Shown one piece after another: positions 13,401 to 28,600 of a stretch of DNA of 64,000 nt. The notes beneath the pieces were generated by a model. The model was not told where the DNA came from, did no database searches, and worked only from the letters and a program-made list of their open reading frames with translations. Origin of the DNA: Distichodus sexfasciatus (Eukaryota > Chordata > Actinopteri > Characiformes > Distichodontidae); NCBI GenBank assembly GCA_032718565.1, contig JAVGVS010000179.1, positions 593,656 to 657,655 on the forward strand. Direction: 5' to 3'. The translations under genes were made by a program, and so were the position numbers. The number at the start of each line of letters is the position of its first letter. The first letter of the stretch is position 1.

Positions 13401-14280
13401 CATGAAGAACCAGTGGGTAGCGCCCGGGGAGCAGTGCTTGGGGACGGTACCTTGCTCATAAGTACCTCAGTGGTGCCTTTCCGCGCCAGGGATTCGAAGG
13501 CGAAGGCGAATTGTGGTGTATTTGGCGTTCCATCGATCTGAGCATGAAGGCAGGCATATCTGTGGAGCGTAGTGTAGAAAGAGCGCCAGATTGTGTTTGC
13601 GCCAGTTCCACTGGGTTCTCGGAATTAAGGCACAAAAACATCATAGTATTCTCTGTGCCTACATCCACGTGGCGTAGTGGTGACCACTGCAAACCCTCAT
13701 CCAAACCATGAAATAATATTGTGGTAAAGACTGTATTTTGCCACGAAATAAACGACATAATATGAAGCGATAGATCCATTTTTATCGCCATGCGATATAT
13801 TTCCTGTCATATCGCACAGGCTTGGATTTAGGTGAGAAGTTGGGAAAACAGGTTCTGGAAACAGTTCCGTTCCTAGAAATGTGAAAGTTGTACTAATCTC
13901 ATGAGAGCACTGCAGAGGCAGAGAGAAAACCCCAACCCAGATTCCTGCACTGCTACGTCCGCACACTGGAAGCGTTCTTCTTATTGATGGATTACTGCAC
14001 ACACAAAGGATGTTTTCAACTTGACATTTCATCGTTTGCCCTCTCGTCTCGAGGGAAACTTGCCACATTTAAACTCTCTGACATTTTGGCTTTTGCTTTC
14101 ATTCTCTTAGTTGCGTTTTTGTTGTCGCGCTATCAATAATATTAAACCCCTTTGGAATCCGCCGTCGTAAAGCCAAGTTCTCGACTTCCTTCTCATTCGG
14201 TGAGGCGGGAGCTGCGCTGTTTAGTATTCGCTGATCTGGCTGTTTTCTGCACACTGTCATCTATGTGCTCTCTTCTCCTG

Positions 14281-14328
<48 letters not shown>

Positions 14329-14332
14329 AAAC

Positions 14333-14373
<41 letters not shown>

Positions 14374-17300
14374 TATAAGCGGCTGGCATGAGAGCAAGTT
14401 TCACTCACCTCCCCCCCTCCCATCGCTGCTCCAAACTTCAACCTCCTGTGCCCTCCTCCTCCTCCTCGTCTTCCTCCTCCCCGCCCCTGTACGTCTCTGG
14501 GTTTTTCTGCCTCACTAGTGCTGAAGCTCGCAGTGAGGAAGGCAGGCAACCTCACCCAGAGCCAAGCAGAGAGAAGGCGAGCGGGATAGAGCAAGAGGAA
14601 TGTCAAGCTATTCCCGGTTTTGCCTTTGACTCTGCCAACTTTGTGCCATGTGGCTCTTGGATTGGATCGTTTCGCTCAACACGGCAGTGGTGAAGCTGGC
14701 CAGCGGCCTGAGGTGCAAGTGAGTGGCTCTCTGAGTGTGTGTGTGTGTGTGTGTGTGTTTGAGAGAGAGGTACTGATGCCGCAGCGATGGGGACGATGCT
14801 GCTGACTTATTGAACGGCCCGATTCATTTTTAATGAGGAGGTGAACGGCAACATGCCAACGCGGTTTGTCGGACGTCTCGAAGTGTGTGCGTGTGTGTGT
14901 GTGTGGTAGGGGCGGGCGATTATAACCTCAAATCAATGTCGTGATTAAGCGATCATTTAACCTCGATTGTAATTAATGAAGTTACTTTGTGTTTATGTTC
15001 ATAAGTAAGCGCTTAGCAATGCCCTTTAAAAAAAAATTATAATCGGTGTGTGTGTGTGTGTATGAGAGACGTGCAAGTTTTCTAAGTTATTCTTCCGCTT
15101 CTGCTTTTACATTCATCTCACGCATAGTTCGTCTCTTCTTCTTCTCGAGACTCCTCCTCCTCCTCATCGTTTCTCGCGGTGCACCGGCGAGGTTTGATGC
15201 ACGCTGCGTCCGGCCACCTTTAACGCTTCCATGAACTTTAACTGTTTTGCACGCTACTGTTGTTTGACCTCAGATGTCGGCTTGGCTTTGTGTGTGTGTG
15301 TGTGTGTTTGCCCGGCTGAGAGGACTGGCGTTATGTAAGCACCTTCCTCCTCCTCCTCTTCTTCCTCAGCTGCAGCGTGGGGGACTCGTGCCATCGCACC
15401 ATTGTGCCACGCGACGAGGCCGCTTTTGGGAGAGGCAGCTGTCAGCGTGGCCAGGGCGTCTGATAGGTCACAAAAGGAATGTTAACACACTGAGGCTCAA
15501 CTCCAACATGTTCGGAGCTTTAGAAGTCGGTTTGCGGGTTAAAAGTTGGGAGAATGGGTTGAGTTGTAGGAAAGTTTTAGACGTTATGAAATGTTTAACA
15601 CCTTGTCCAAAATGAACAAGAAAAAGGCTTTGGAAAATGTGATGGTTCCACAGAACTTCTGAAACGTCTCCAGGCTTCCAGAAAACTAGCCTCAGTGGAA
15701 AGTTAGGTCTTGCTGTGACGAGGAGCGCTACATTATTATTTGTGTGTTGCAGAGGGAATTAAAATGTATCATTTCTTATTTCGTGACCACAACAGATTGT
15801 AATTTAGCAGTAGATAAGGCTAAGCATGAATGAGTGAAAAATGACCTTAAATTGGAACACCGTTGGTCCCTTTGGGGCAGTTGGTGGCGTAACGGTAGGG
15901 TGTTCGCCCCGTGATCAGAAGGTCGCAGGTTTGAATCCAGTAAAGTTACCACTGAGGTACTCATGAGCAAGGTACCGTCCCCAAACCCTGCAAACCCTGC
16001 TCACTGCTAATTCACGGACGGGTCAAATGCAGAGGTCACATTTGGTTGTGGTGCACTGTGTGCTGTGCTGTAGTGTGTTCACAATGACAAATAATCACTC
16101 GCTTTCACTTTCACTTGTCCATGGTTAACCCAAAAAAATGCATAAAAACAGGGAATTCCCAAAAAAATGAAATAAATTGAGGCATTGCCGTGTGATGGAG
16201 GAATGCAGAAAGGGATGAAGTGTTGAAGGTGAAAATGAATAATAAAATAAACTAACTGGACTGAAGTGTGAAAAAGACAAACAGGCGAAATAAACACAGC
16301 AGTTTATCATTTCCCTGTTGAAGAATCGTGTAAAGAGGAGGAATAACGTTTGAAAAGAGCGATACAGTAGTTCACTGGGATGAAAAAGTCAGGATGATGC
16401 TATAACTTTTGAAACCTTTTAAGGCGTAAACCGTGACTGACGAATAAACCGACTAGTCGCGTGCCAAAAAGGCGGACCGACCCTGGGCGGGCGCCAACAC
16501 ACCACAGGGCGCATAGTGGTTTTGTTCCCTTCGTTAAAATTAATTATTAGCAAATAATTATAAAGGGAGAAAATTGCAACTTTTCAGCGCAGTTTTTTTT
16601 TTTTTTTAAGAAAAGCTGCCACAAAATCAAACAGTTTTGTCTATTTTGTCTGATCAGACAGCTTAGGCTGCAACAACCTCAAAAAAAGGACCGGGAAAAA
16701 CCTCGAGGGGAGTTTGCAGTTTCATGGCCAGATGGGACTCGGACCTTTCTTATTCCGTGCAGTACCTTTGTTAAACCCTTCAAATTAACGGTGAACGTCT
16801 GTACCTGCATCACATCTTGATTGCTTAATTTCACATCCGTTGTGGTGGTATTTTCTCTCCACGCAGAGAGAATTAAAAAAATGTCTGCATGCTTATGGAC
16901 TAACTGTAAATGGAATTCTCGTATTGCAAATGAATTCTGAGAAAATTTACAGCAGGAGTGTTAAAAAGTCAGAATGATATACATCCCTAATATTTGTCGG
17001 AATCAGCTGTTAAATTCCATTAGATGTTACTCCTGCACTTTTACACTCGTGCACGCCGAACACACGCACACACTGTTCCCCCCAATACCAGCAGACCAGC
17101 AAAATAGCTGATGAGTTCACCACACCCTGTGATAACCGCTCCCTCTCCTTCGTTCTCTCTCCCTCGCTCCCGCTCTCCGCTGTGCTATCAGTGCCCCAGA
17201 TTGCATAACCATGCGGACACTATATTTACACCAGGCTCGGGCCGCCACACTGCAGAACCGTCTCCTCCTCTCCCCCGCAGATCCACCGAGTCGGGGTGCA

Positions 17301-19619
17301 ACGATGCATCGATCTACGCCGATACCTCGATTCGCAGATCGACGAGCACGGTGGTGCAGTGGTTAGCGCTACCGCCTCACAGCGACAAGGTCCTGGGTTC
17401 GATCCCGGGGTCGGCCGTAGGCTCTTTCTGTGTGGAGCATGCACTGTAGGTTAATTGGCTACTCTAAATTGGTGTGAGTGTGATTGTGTGTGTGTGTGGT
17501 TGCCCTGCGGTGTGTTGGCCCTGCGGTGTGTTGGCCCCTGCCCGTAGTTGCTGTGATAGGCCCCGGTCCCGCGGACCCCCGATGGGGATTAAGCGGTTCG
17601 GATAACGAATGTACGATGGAAAGTCTCCTGTTGGAAAGCAGCATCGCGTAGCGTACGTCTGGGCGGGTTGTGCTGCTGTCACTCTGCACCGCAGGCCACA
17701 CGCTTCCAGTAAATGACCAAATGAAGCGTTGGCATCATAGTTGCTAAGGAACCGCGAAGAGGCGTTTTGTACAGTTTGTCCGCAACATGTTTACGGCAGT
17801 AATGTTTCTGTCGTGTATCTTTTTTAACTCGAAGAACACTTGACAAAAGAGCGGCGTCCGTGTCTGAGAGCTTTTGAACCGTCTGTTTTCCCGCGCTCAT
17901 GGTTTTTATTGAGGATCTGTCTGTACGTCTCTCACTCTTGTGCATCAAGTTTGCACCAACCATTACTGTTTTTGTGTCAAGTTTATTCTGGTTTGCAGAT
18001 ATGAAAACTTCATAGATCCAGAATCGCTTGGCTTCTTGTAGTTAAAACGTTTGCTGGTTGGATCTTCCATTCGTCCAACAATCTTGTTCCCTTGAACGGC
18101 AGATTTATACTCAATTATCAATGGTTTTGATCTTGTTGCTTAATTCTGTGAATCGCTGTAAACATAAAATTCCCTCCCGCTTTTTTAAAAGGGGCTGACC
18201 GATGTGTTTTTGTCCAATGTGGATAGCGATTATTGCTTATCAAGGAGGCCGATAATCAGGAATTTCGTGATGATTTAATATTCTTTTGATTCAGTGGATG
18301 TCAAGTCAAGGTTTGCCGATATCACGGTCTGCTGCTATGTGGTTTTGATTTGATAAATTCTGTTAATAGCTGTTGTTGTTAACGCTTTCCCCTAGGGCTG
18401 TGCGATATGATCGGTGTCTTATATCCCGATTAACGTCATTTCATATCTCGATAATGATATTTAGCACAATATAGTACGTTTTCTGTAAATTCAGTGGACG
18501 TTTCATAAGCAAAATCTCGTGTTCGTATGCGCTCAACACTCAACACTTCCTGCACGCTCATATGGAATGCCACCGGTGTCATAATTTGCCTATATTTTTA
18601 CACAATTGACAGTAAAACACCTGCTTTTTAATGCTGTTGTATTCTTATAAAATCTTTTTGTGCTGCTCTAGTGACTTGTGGTGAAACGCCGCTTTGTACA
18701 CCATAAAAGACGACGCTTTTTACGCCGTTCTAATGAGGTGCCTTTAAGGCGTGAATGAATTGTGGCACCTTTGGCGTTCCATAGCCCTGAGCGCGAGGAC
18801 GCGGAGAGTTTTGCGCGTGCGTGTAGGCAGAATTTGGGCGCATGGAGGCACCAGATTTAGCTTGGGAAAGTTCCGTGGCGCGCTCAGAATTAAGGCACAA
18901 ACATCATGCTGTAATATTCTCTGTGCCCACGTCCACGCGACTACTGCAAACCCTCATCCAAACCGTGAACAAATATTGCCGCGTTTTGCCACACCGCGAC
19001 ATGAAGTATGACAAACCTTTTCATTCCGTCATCGCCCAGCCTTAACGCTGCCCATAACTACTCGCGGTGACCTGCGGTGGAAGCCCCCCGGTGCTAATGG
19101 CAGTGGATGGTCTCATTTGCTACCCGTCTCCGGTGGGGGGGGACTCATCATCACTGATGAGACGCTGAGTGCGTGAAAAGAAACGGTCTGCCTACCGTAA
19201 CTAGGGAGGAGGGGAGAGAGAGAGAGAGAGTGAGTGAAAGAGAGAGGAAAACTTGGGACGTTTCTGAAGCAGTTTCAGGAATGCACGAGACGGGAGAGAG
19301 ACATTTGAGAAAGTGATGAGAGAGAAAGAGAGAAGGAGGGAAAACACGAGGCGGGGGGAGCCGAGCCGAGCCGAGTCGAGTGAAAAGTCCCAAGTAAACA
19401 CAAGTAAACAGGAGTTGCAAGCGGCGAGCGCACAGTGAGCTCGTTGTTATGAGAGACGAGCGAAGAGGCGGCGATGTGGTTTTTTTTTTTTCTCCCTACC
19501 TGCAATGCAGTGCTGAGCTCCTCCAGCCAATCGCAGCCCCCGATCGGGAGAGGAGGGGGTGGGACCTCGGCGCTGACGGCAGCAGAGGACGAGCGAGGGG
19601 CTTGTGTGTGTGAGTGAGT

Positions 19620-19650
<31 letters not shown>

Positions 19651-22600
19651 TGTGTGTGAGGTGGTGGTGGTGGTGGGAGGAGGGCGGAATAGAGATGTGA
19701 GCACGAGCCTGTAGCGCTCCGGCTCCTCAGTGCCGCGTCTCAGCGAGCGGCTAAAGGCTGTGAGCCGCCGCTGCCGGTGGGTTTCTCCCGAGCAGCGCCT
19801 GCTGCCCTCGCCTCCGGTTCATGGCTCTGGCTCTCACCTGTGAGCCCCAGCTGCCTTCTCTTCCTCCTCCTCCACCACTTCTTCCTCTCCCAACACCTGC
19901 GCATCCCATGGGCATCCGAGCGTCCTGCAGGTAAGCGACCTGTCGGCTCGACCAGCACGTTGCGTACTAGGGGTGTAACCATGCATTGATTTGGCAGTTA
20001 ACGAGCCCACGGCGTCCATCCAAAATAAAATATCAGACGTCATGCATATTTTAACGTCAGTTTATACCCAACATTTTAGGCACTAGGCACTAGGTACTAG
20101 GGGTAACGATACGTTGATTTGTTGAGCATCGATGCAAAATGAAAACATCAGTACTGTACTGAGAGACGGAAAAAGACGACTGTTTTTCAGCGAAATGTCC
20201 GGTTGAGCTCAGGACGAAAAACATGCTCAAACGAGATTTTAGTTGCTTTGTGGGATTTGACATGAGCTGGGTTCAATCGCCGACTCCCGAATCGAACTGA
20301 AATCGCATCGTAGAAGACATGAGAGCGGAATGACATGAAACTTGCGCGTCCTCGCGCAGCCTTTTCTTTGCTTTTTTGCACGTCCTAGGTTCGGAGTTGC
20401 TCTCTCTCTGGGGTCTGTTTTGATTTCCGATGCGTTGCACGTCTTCAGCTGCCTGGCGGTTTCCAAGCTGAGGAAAAGTAAGGTCAGACTTGGGGAGAAT
20501 AAGAACACTCCTCACCCCACCCCCCGATAAGAAATTTCTGTGCTTGGGTTCGTTTCGTTCTCTCAGCCCAAAATCCAGGCTCGGGCTTTGATCATTATAA
20601 AGGAAACGGACGTCGCGTAAATCCGAGTCGGATCAAAGCAGCCGCTGCCAAAAAAAAAAAAAAAAAGTGCACCCGTCTCTTTGGTTTAAAAAAAAAAAAA
20701 AAAACAGGAAGATTTAGGAGAACAGGGGGCTCTGTTGGAGACACGGGGGTCCGAGCCTTCCAGCAGCAGGTGTATTGGCAGCCCTCCATCGCTTTTGCAC
20801 CTTTATCTCTCTCTCTCTCTCTCTCTCTCTCCCACCCTGCTGTGTTTGCTGGTTGGATTTCAAGGTGTTGCTGTTTCTTTTGTGGAGCGCAGCCTCGCGT
20901 TCAAATGACTCAATTCCAAATCTGTGCACAGGTGTAACGCTTGATTATTTTATTTTATTTTCTCCATTTCCAATTGCTTTCGCTCGTCTAAACTGCTGCA
21001 CTGCAGCAGGAATCAGGGAATGTTCTTATTTATTAATGGTTTTTCCACAGCTGTTTAATGAAAGTGCTAATGTTACCGTGGTCTCGTGTCTAAAACGTAT
21101 CAGAGCGGTTTGGCCGTGCCACACGAGACCACAGTTTGTGCGTTTATTTGTGGTTTTGGTGGGAAGAAAACTAAATTCTGAAAACATTCAGCATGTAGCT
21201 AGGGTCCGAACTCGGTTGGGGTAGGGGGTAAATTACGGGTTTTATAGTGATATGATATTGTATCGATTGAGGGTCGACCGATTGTTAGCCAGGCTGATTA
21301 TCGGGGGCTGATATTGAGCATTTTGCAGATTATCTGTATCGGTGGTTAATTTTCACCATCCCCGACATTAAGTCATTACAAGCTGCGCTACTGTGGCTCC
21401 ACCGCCGTCTCTTCTCTCTGTGCCGTTTGCTCTCGACTCGCTGCTTCGTTTAATGTCCCGCCCACAACAGTCTCTGATTTGCTGTACTGTATGTCGCACG
21501 AGTGGTAGCCAATCAATGCTGAAGCCTTTTATGTCAGTCGCACCACACTCACACACGAGCGCAGCGAGAAGAAGAAGAAGAGCTTGAGGAGTTTCAGCTG
21601 AGCTTGGAGTTTGTAAAAAAAGTTTTTGACAGATTCCAAATATCGGTTATCGGCCCGTTAACTAGCAATAATCGGTATCAATATCGCCCCTGAAAAACCA
21701 ATATCGGTCAACCTCTTATATTGATTCACCGGACGATTTATCTTCTGCCAATATCACGAAGTCTGCTACAATACGATTTTAGTTCACTTCGATTCACTTC
21801 AGAAGAAGCAATCGATACAAGACAGCATCACATAACGAGTTAAAACAATCGCTTAAATTCAAATCAAAACACGGGAATCAACTTGTCATTTAACATTTTT
21901 ATTCCCGAGCTCAGTCAGACATTCTTTTAATAAAAACACACCACCTGTTCAATATCAAGTGACGTTACAATATGTATGATGTCAGATCATTGAATCGGTG
22001 TCGATCGTTGTATCACTACACCCCTAGTTTTAACCGCGTGCTACCTGCGTTTTCCGCTTGAACGTGAACTCCCTCGCTCTCCCTCTCGTACCTGCGACCC
22101 TCCCCGTGCGAGGGAGACGCAAGTGCGTAATGAGCTGCCGCCGTCGCAGGGTTCGGCTTGATGCCTTTTTAATAGCGTCCTCCCACAGTGGAAAAACAAC
22201 CCAGACTCATCGATGGTGAGAGAGAGAGAGGAAAATATCGGAAGCGGGCAATTTAGCTCGCCGTCCCCTGACGGGAAAAATTATGAAACATCAATTGCAT
22301 CCGCAGTCGAGAAGAAAAGACATAAAATATCCATCATTGATATTCACAGCTGGTTTATTCGAAGCGCTTCCAAACGACGCACCGCTGTTTGTTATTCGTT
22401 GCCTGTCACGGCCGGTTCCTGTCAGCTACCTGCCTGTAAAGCTGGAATTAAAAAAGAAAAAGTGGCTCCCGCTGACCACAAGGACAAGGCACCCTCGCTG
22501 GGTCCTGAAAGTTGAAACACGTAATACGGAAGTCTGTAAATGTGATTGCTTTTTTGCAGCAAGAGGAGGAGAGTTAGAGTTATCACATAACGTTTATGAT

Positions 22601-25600
22601 GCAAACGGCACCGTTCATAACGCACTCCGCAACATTTAGTCATTGAACGCAAAGAGGTTTCCCACAAATAACGAAAAAAGGAAAAATGGACATAACTCTC
22701 GAAACGTGTATGAAGGCACACTATATTCACGTTTGTATTTACGGTAGCCTACGCTGCATTCACAGCCACACGGATAGCCTACCTGCGTTAGGTTAACTGA
22801 ACTCGGGAGACGAGATGGATTCTGGAAAATATCTTCATGCTAGTCAGCAATTGGATTTACGTAAATAACCAAATGAAGCGGTCCAAAACAGAAACTTTTA
22901 ACATTCTGCTGGAATTAATTCCTCACCTCCAAAGAAAATCACGTTTTTAGATGGAAAGATAGGAGATTTTTCAACGAAATTTATTCCTGTGATACTGATA
23001 TAGACCTTCCCCACCTTTAAACACTAAAAACAAAAAAATCCAAAATTTTACCCATACCACAACATAAGCTGGGTTTTCTGGAAACACTCCACGACAAGCG
23101 ACTGGTTTTGCGTGCAGAGTGCAAATAATGACGTAAATAACACATTTTTACCAGTGGAAAATGGACAGAACTCACAAACAAGTGCACGTATTGACCGCTA
23201 TAGCCCGCACGTTTAGAGATTTGGTACGGCGTTTCCTAAAAACACTGGCATCTAGAAAAACTGGGTGGAATGATGATGATAAAACGAAGAACAATCACGT
23301 AATTGACGCAGTCACATAACTTTGTCAAATCACAATAGAGTTTTAATGAGGTAAGCGTTCGTTTTGATGTTTGGCTTGGCAAGTTGGACTCTGGCTCATC
23401 ACAGCCTTAAGGCCCATGATGTGAAATTCTATATATAACTCTTTTTTTTAGAAGTTGCTCTTAAAGCTGCAGTGTTTGAATGAGAGCTTGAAGGTCTACT
23501 GTTTACAGTTTTTTAAAAGTAACTTCTCTGCTGATATGCTACTGGAAAAACTAGCTCCGTTAGTAGCTTCATTACTTGTAGTTAGCCACTCCTATTGCCT
23601 AAGCAAACCAGGTTTTAGTTCCCAAGCCAGCAGAGGCCGAATTGTTGCGTCTACCAGCGGCCTTCCGCCGCTTTCTCGAATGGTCGACACCTCCACTTGC
23701 GCCTACTTGTGTCAAACAGAACAAAGGCTGGAAACAGAGCCCGAGGATGAGATGCCAATTACAGGCGTCGGAGCCGCTGGCATCGCTTCTGCAACAACCA
23801 CCCAGTTCCATGGCGTCGCCCGTCTGTCTCGGGCAGAAGCTAAATCTAAGCGAAAAGCGTTTGGCTTATAAAAGATCTCAACACGTTCATACCAAGTGTT
23901 TGAGCTCCGGATTTCCTCCTTATTTACTGCGGAATTAATGGCGAACATCTGATTCAAGATAATGACCCTGAATCAGACTGACGTGTTGGCTAAACTCTGG
24001 TTCTTCATCAGCTTCAGTGAAATTTTTGGAAACATTAGGCTTTGTGTCTAGTGTTTGAAACTTTAAAAGACAACATTTGGTTATCAGTCAACACAGGAGG
24101 CGTGTTAGAAACAGGAAATACTGGCAGCCTAGAAAATCCGCTAGAATCAAACTAATTAAGGAAAAATTGCTTAAAACGTATTTATTTATCAAATATAAGT
24201 CCACAATAAATCAACTGTATTCCGTAAATAAAAAGACAACTCGCTGTACATGAGCAAGGTACTGTCTCCGAGCATTTGACGAGGACAGTAACAAAATAAG
24301 GCCAGTCAATATCACTCAGAGAATTCAACTCTGCAATACTCTTGGACCAAATCTTGATAATATATATATATATGACCCTCCTGTAAAATGATACAACATG
24401 TGATTTTCAAGAAAAATTACGTTTATATGTTGCGTGGGGTAAAATTTTGTTTTTGTTTTTATTTTTGCGAAACAGTGGAGTCTATACTGTGCTGTTTTAT
24501 ATGTCATTGGCTGAAAAACACCCTTTCCATCCTAAAACCTGACTTTCTTGAGGTGAGAATTCAATTCCAGCAGAATGTTAAGTTTGTGTTTGTTGGCTCT
24601 ACTTCAATATTTTGGTAAATCCACGCAAGTTGACTAGGCGTGAAGATAATGTTCTCGAATCCATCTTCATCTCGAGTTCAATTAACCTAAGCATGAGTAT
24701 TGGAAGCTATCCGTGTGGCTGTGAATGCGTAGGCTACCGTATAAATAAGCGTAAATCATGACCGCACCAAGCGTCTGTAGGTGCCTGTCGATAGTCCTTC
24801 AAGGCAGTTCTCCGTTTCTCCTTGGCGTGGCAGGAGAAACCGACTCCTTGAATATTGATATCTCAATGATCTATGTCGTCCCAGTCATTCCCTTATGGGC
24901 ATAGTTGGAAGCTTGATTTATACATACCCGAAAACATAACTCAATTTTGAAAATTTGCGACAAGCAATTGGTTTTGCCGTGGAGGGTCACATATGTGTTG
25001 GTTTTTATTTCAATTTTACTCATAAATTGGTATTTTTCTCATGTGACTTCCTCAGGAAAAATGTTTTTCTCCGGTTTGAAATCGAACCCAATGTGTATGA
25101 GATGGTGTTGTGGGGTTCCTTTTGGACAGAATTAATCTCCTAGTCAATAGTGTCAAAGTCGGTGATATTTCTCTGAGACCCAAAAGAAGGGTCAAATTCT
25201 GGAGTTGGTTCACGTTTGCAAAACAAATTTTGTATGTCAGGTTTAGAGCCTGTGTCACAAACGCATGGCTCCACGAAGCCAGAATTCGCACGTAAGCTGG
25301 TTGAGTGTTGATGCGGTGCGGGTTAATGAGTGTGAGCGACGGTCGCTAACCGCTAATAATGACATCGAGAATTTTAGAAAAAGCGATGCTTTCGGCGTGT
25401 CTGTTGTCTCGCCGTCCCTGGCAAGCGGAACACCTGCAGCGCCTTCCCAGACATAGGTTTCTCATGAAGCGTCCGAACAGCGTTGACCCCCTCTTTGTTT
25501 TCTTTCTTTCTCCTGACCTTGTTGTCCGTAGCCAGGCGTAATGCTGCACCTGTTTTCGCAGGTTTGTCGAAGCCTCCGTTCTTAGAGTCCTTTTCAGTAT

Positions 25601-28600
25601 TTACTGGCGGCGTTTGTCTTGCCGCTGTCGGTAAAATGAAATCGCTGCCTGCGGGAAGCAGATTTGAACTTTACGATCTGGCATGATGGCTTCGCAAACC
25701 ACATCACTCATAACAATGTCTAGGAAGTTACAGTCTGAATTTATAGGGACTGGGTAGTTAATTGAAAATAAATCGGAACCAACATTGAGAATCGAAATAA
25801 TCTTCACTTTGACAGTTATTTCTAGTACTTTTCAAATTCTGTTAATACTTGAAAAATAATAAAAAATGATTCATTCATTCATTGTCCGAACTGCTTCTTG
25901 GCGTCACGACACAGAAATTCCTTCCACTTGTTGATTGTTTTCAACAAGCATTTAGCGCTCTAGTTTTGGCATTGATGTGACGCCATACTCAGTGCTACCT
26001 TTACCGGTCCAGGACTTAAACCAGTGACCACTCCAGTCGCGGGGCCAACTCCCTAACCGTTACCCTACCGACTGCCCCAAGTTCCGTCATAAAAAGATGT
26101 CAGTGCCTAGGCGGGTCCATTCACTATTCACTGCTTTTTATTTTCATTATTGAGTCTGTGTTTCACTCAAAAATGGTCGTTAGTGCTATGCCTGCAACCA
26201 ACATAAACAAACTGAAAAAGTCTTTTCTAATAGATACTTTTCTCGGTCTTATGTTGGTGCCTTCTGCCCGACAAACATCTATTCCAGGCAACGCTGAAAC
26301 AGTCCGCAGTGCTTGGGTGTAAGTGAGCAATTTTCTGTCAAGTCAATGTGACCTCTGACTGACGCTAAACGCTATTGGATTACTCAGATTCATCACCCTC
26401 TTGTCGCTGTTCATATCCGTCTCTCGCCCATTGATATGCAGCGTGTCGTACATGAGTAGCGCTCTCAAAACCTTCTCTGTGGAGACGGGGATTAGTTGGC
26501 CGTTTGTCAGGGGCAGAGCTAACGTGCCTAGTTCTTCTTCTTCTCCTCACTTTTTGCACTTTTACCTCGTTGGTGCAGGTGGTAGTGTAACGGTAAGGTC
26601 CCGGTTCAAGTCCCGGACATGTAAAAGGTACCACTGAGGTGCTCATGAGCTAGGTACCCGTGCACTGCTACAAAAGCTGCCCACTGCTCCTTCATGGATG
26701 GGTTAAATGCGGAGATCACATTTCGTTGTGGGGCATTGTATGCTGTTCTGTGCTGTGTTCACAATGATAAATAATCAGTAAAAATACATTTCACAACTTT
26801 TGTTGTAGAGACACTGCTCATGGTTTAAAGTGTTCAGCTCATTGAGGAGGTGTTTGTTGTTGCATTTCTTGTCAGTCACACCCTCCACGATTTCATGATG
26901 TTGCGATCGCAACTATTATATAATTCAGCCAATCCCCACTAATTGTCCAACCTTACTCTTTGACCAATTACGCAGCTTTTAACAGTTTTGATCTATCATT
27001 TTGCGTTTTCCTGCAAGGAGCGTTGAGCAGTATAATTGGCGAACCACTTCACTGTTACATTTTGGAAGACGCAGAAAACGTGTGATTTGAAAAACGCAGG
27101 AAACGTTTACCTTCAGAAATAACTAAATAGCTAATGTTTAAAGAAAATAATTGCAGTTTTGATAAATGTTTCGAATTCATTTTAATTAATTGTTAAAGGA
27201 ATAGTTCGTTAAAAGGTGCAACAGAAATTACTGCAACAAAGCGAAGGTGAAAACCTGCAACTTTCATAGCAATTTTTTAGAAAAGATGCCGCAAAATCAG
27301 GCATTTTAGGCCGCAACAATCATTCCTTTTATTAAGTTTTAAACAATTGTGATTCCTCATTTTGGCCTCAAGAGGGCACCACCTTTAAGGCCGTCATTCC
27401 CTGTTTTGGCTACAAGGGGATCGTCACCATAAAGGACAGCTGTGCTATTCTCTTTTTATGTGTTTAGCCTGTTGCTAACGTGAGCTGGACGTTAATTCAA
27501 CAAGGGCCGGGCCGTTAATCGAAAATTTATCGAAACCAAAATTATACAAATTGTAACATCAATGAGACCAGAGCTTTACCCAAAATGAAAAAGACATTCA
27601 AACATCATACATAAGGCGATGCAACTTTATATTGAACAGTAGGTGTATTTTTATTCAAAGAGAATCCCGTTAGTTCAGTTGGAATTCGAGGTTTGGATTT
27701 GTTCTGGTTGTGCCGTCAAAAACAAGCTTATAACCTCGCAACATCCCACATGACTCCTCTCTCGTCTCGACTCAATGGGGTCAGATGGGGAATTGATGTC
27801 TGAAAGCGGCTCACCGTACCCATTACATTAAAAATTCAACACCGCACAATCTTACAGCTTTTGTTCTCCTTTATGAAACCAGCCAGAGGTTGATTTAGAA
27901 GGCTGCGTCTGGGCGTCTTTATCATTCTAAAAAGCAGAAAAAACCTGACCCCGAACTGCCGTCCTCGTTAACTTCCAAGAACTTTTTCTTCTGCAATCAT
28001 GCGAATTTCAGCTAAGTGAGCGTTCACTTTACCGTCTCGCCTTTAAGCGATTCCTCCTGCTCTGTTTTGAATGACTACAAACTTGGGGAGCCAGCGTTAG
28101 GAGCGTTTTAGTACATAAATCCTGAGCGTTACGAAATGAACACCCTCTGAACGCCATGCACGTTTTGTAGCTGCGTTCGCAATAGCGTCTTTTTACTACG
28201 TTAAATGGGATTGCGATACCAAAAGCGTTGCATGCAGCGTTGTTGGCGCCACCAAACGCGGCCCGAAACGCCCGTGTGGGCGCTGATTTGCTCAGCCAGA
28301 GCGAAAACAGTTGGCCGTTCAATCCGGCGCTCACTGGCGCCACGAATGCCAAGCGCCTGGTTCAGGCGTCCGTGTGAGCGATTGCGCCAGATATTGGAAG
28401 CATGGAAGATCTGAGATACAAAAACCCAAAATAAGCCTTCATAATTCACACTGATTTACAGCTTTCCTTATCAGCGCCACATACATCAGGTAGATGTAAA
28501 TCAGCAACTATTCAACTAAGTTACCGCCAACTGAGTTACAGTTGAAGAAGCTAGATCGGATAGGTTGGGATCGGATATTGGTCTGATAATGACTCAAGCA

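Noticed and set aside
20775..21224. 149-residue + strand frame
   Set aside because: It begins in a CT microsatellite and shows no known motif; an open frame by chance in srpk1 intron 2.
23455..23871. 138-residue + strand frame
   Set aside because: No recognisable domain, no splice context, and its 5' part resembles a dispersed repeat (AACTAGCTCCGTTAGTAGCTT). Not enough to call a gene.
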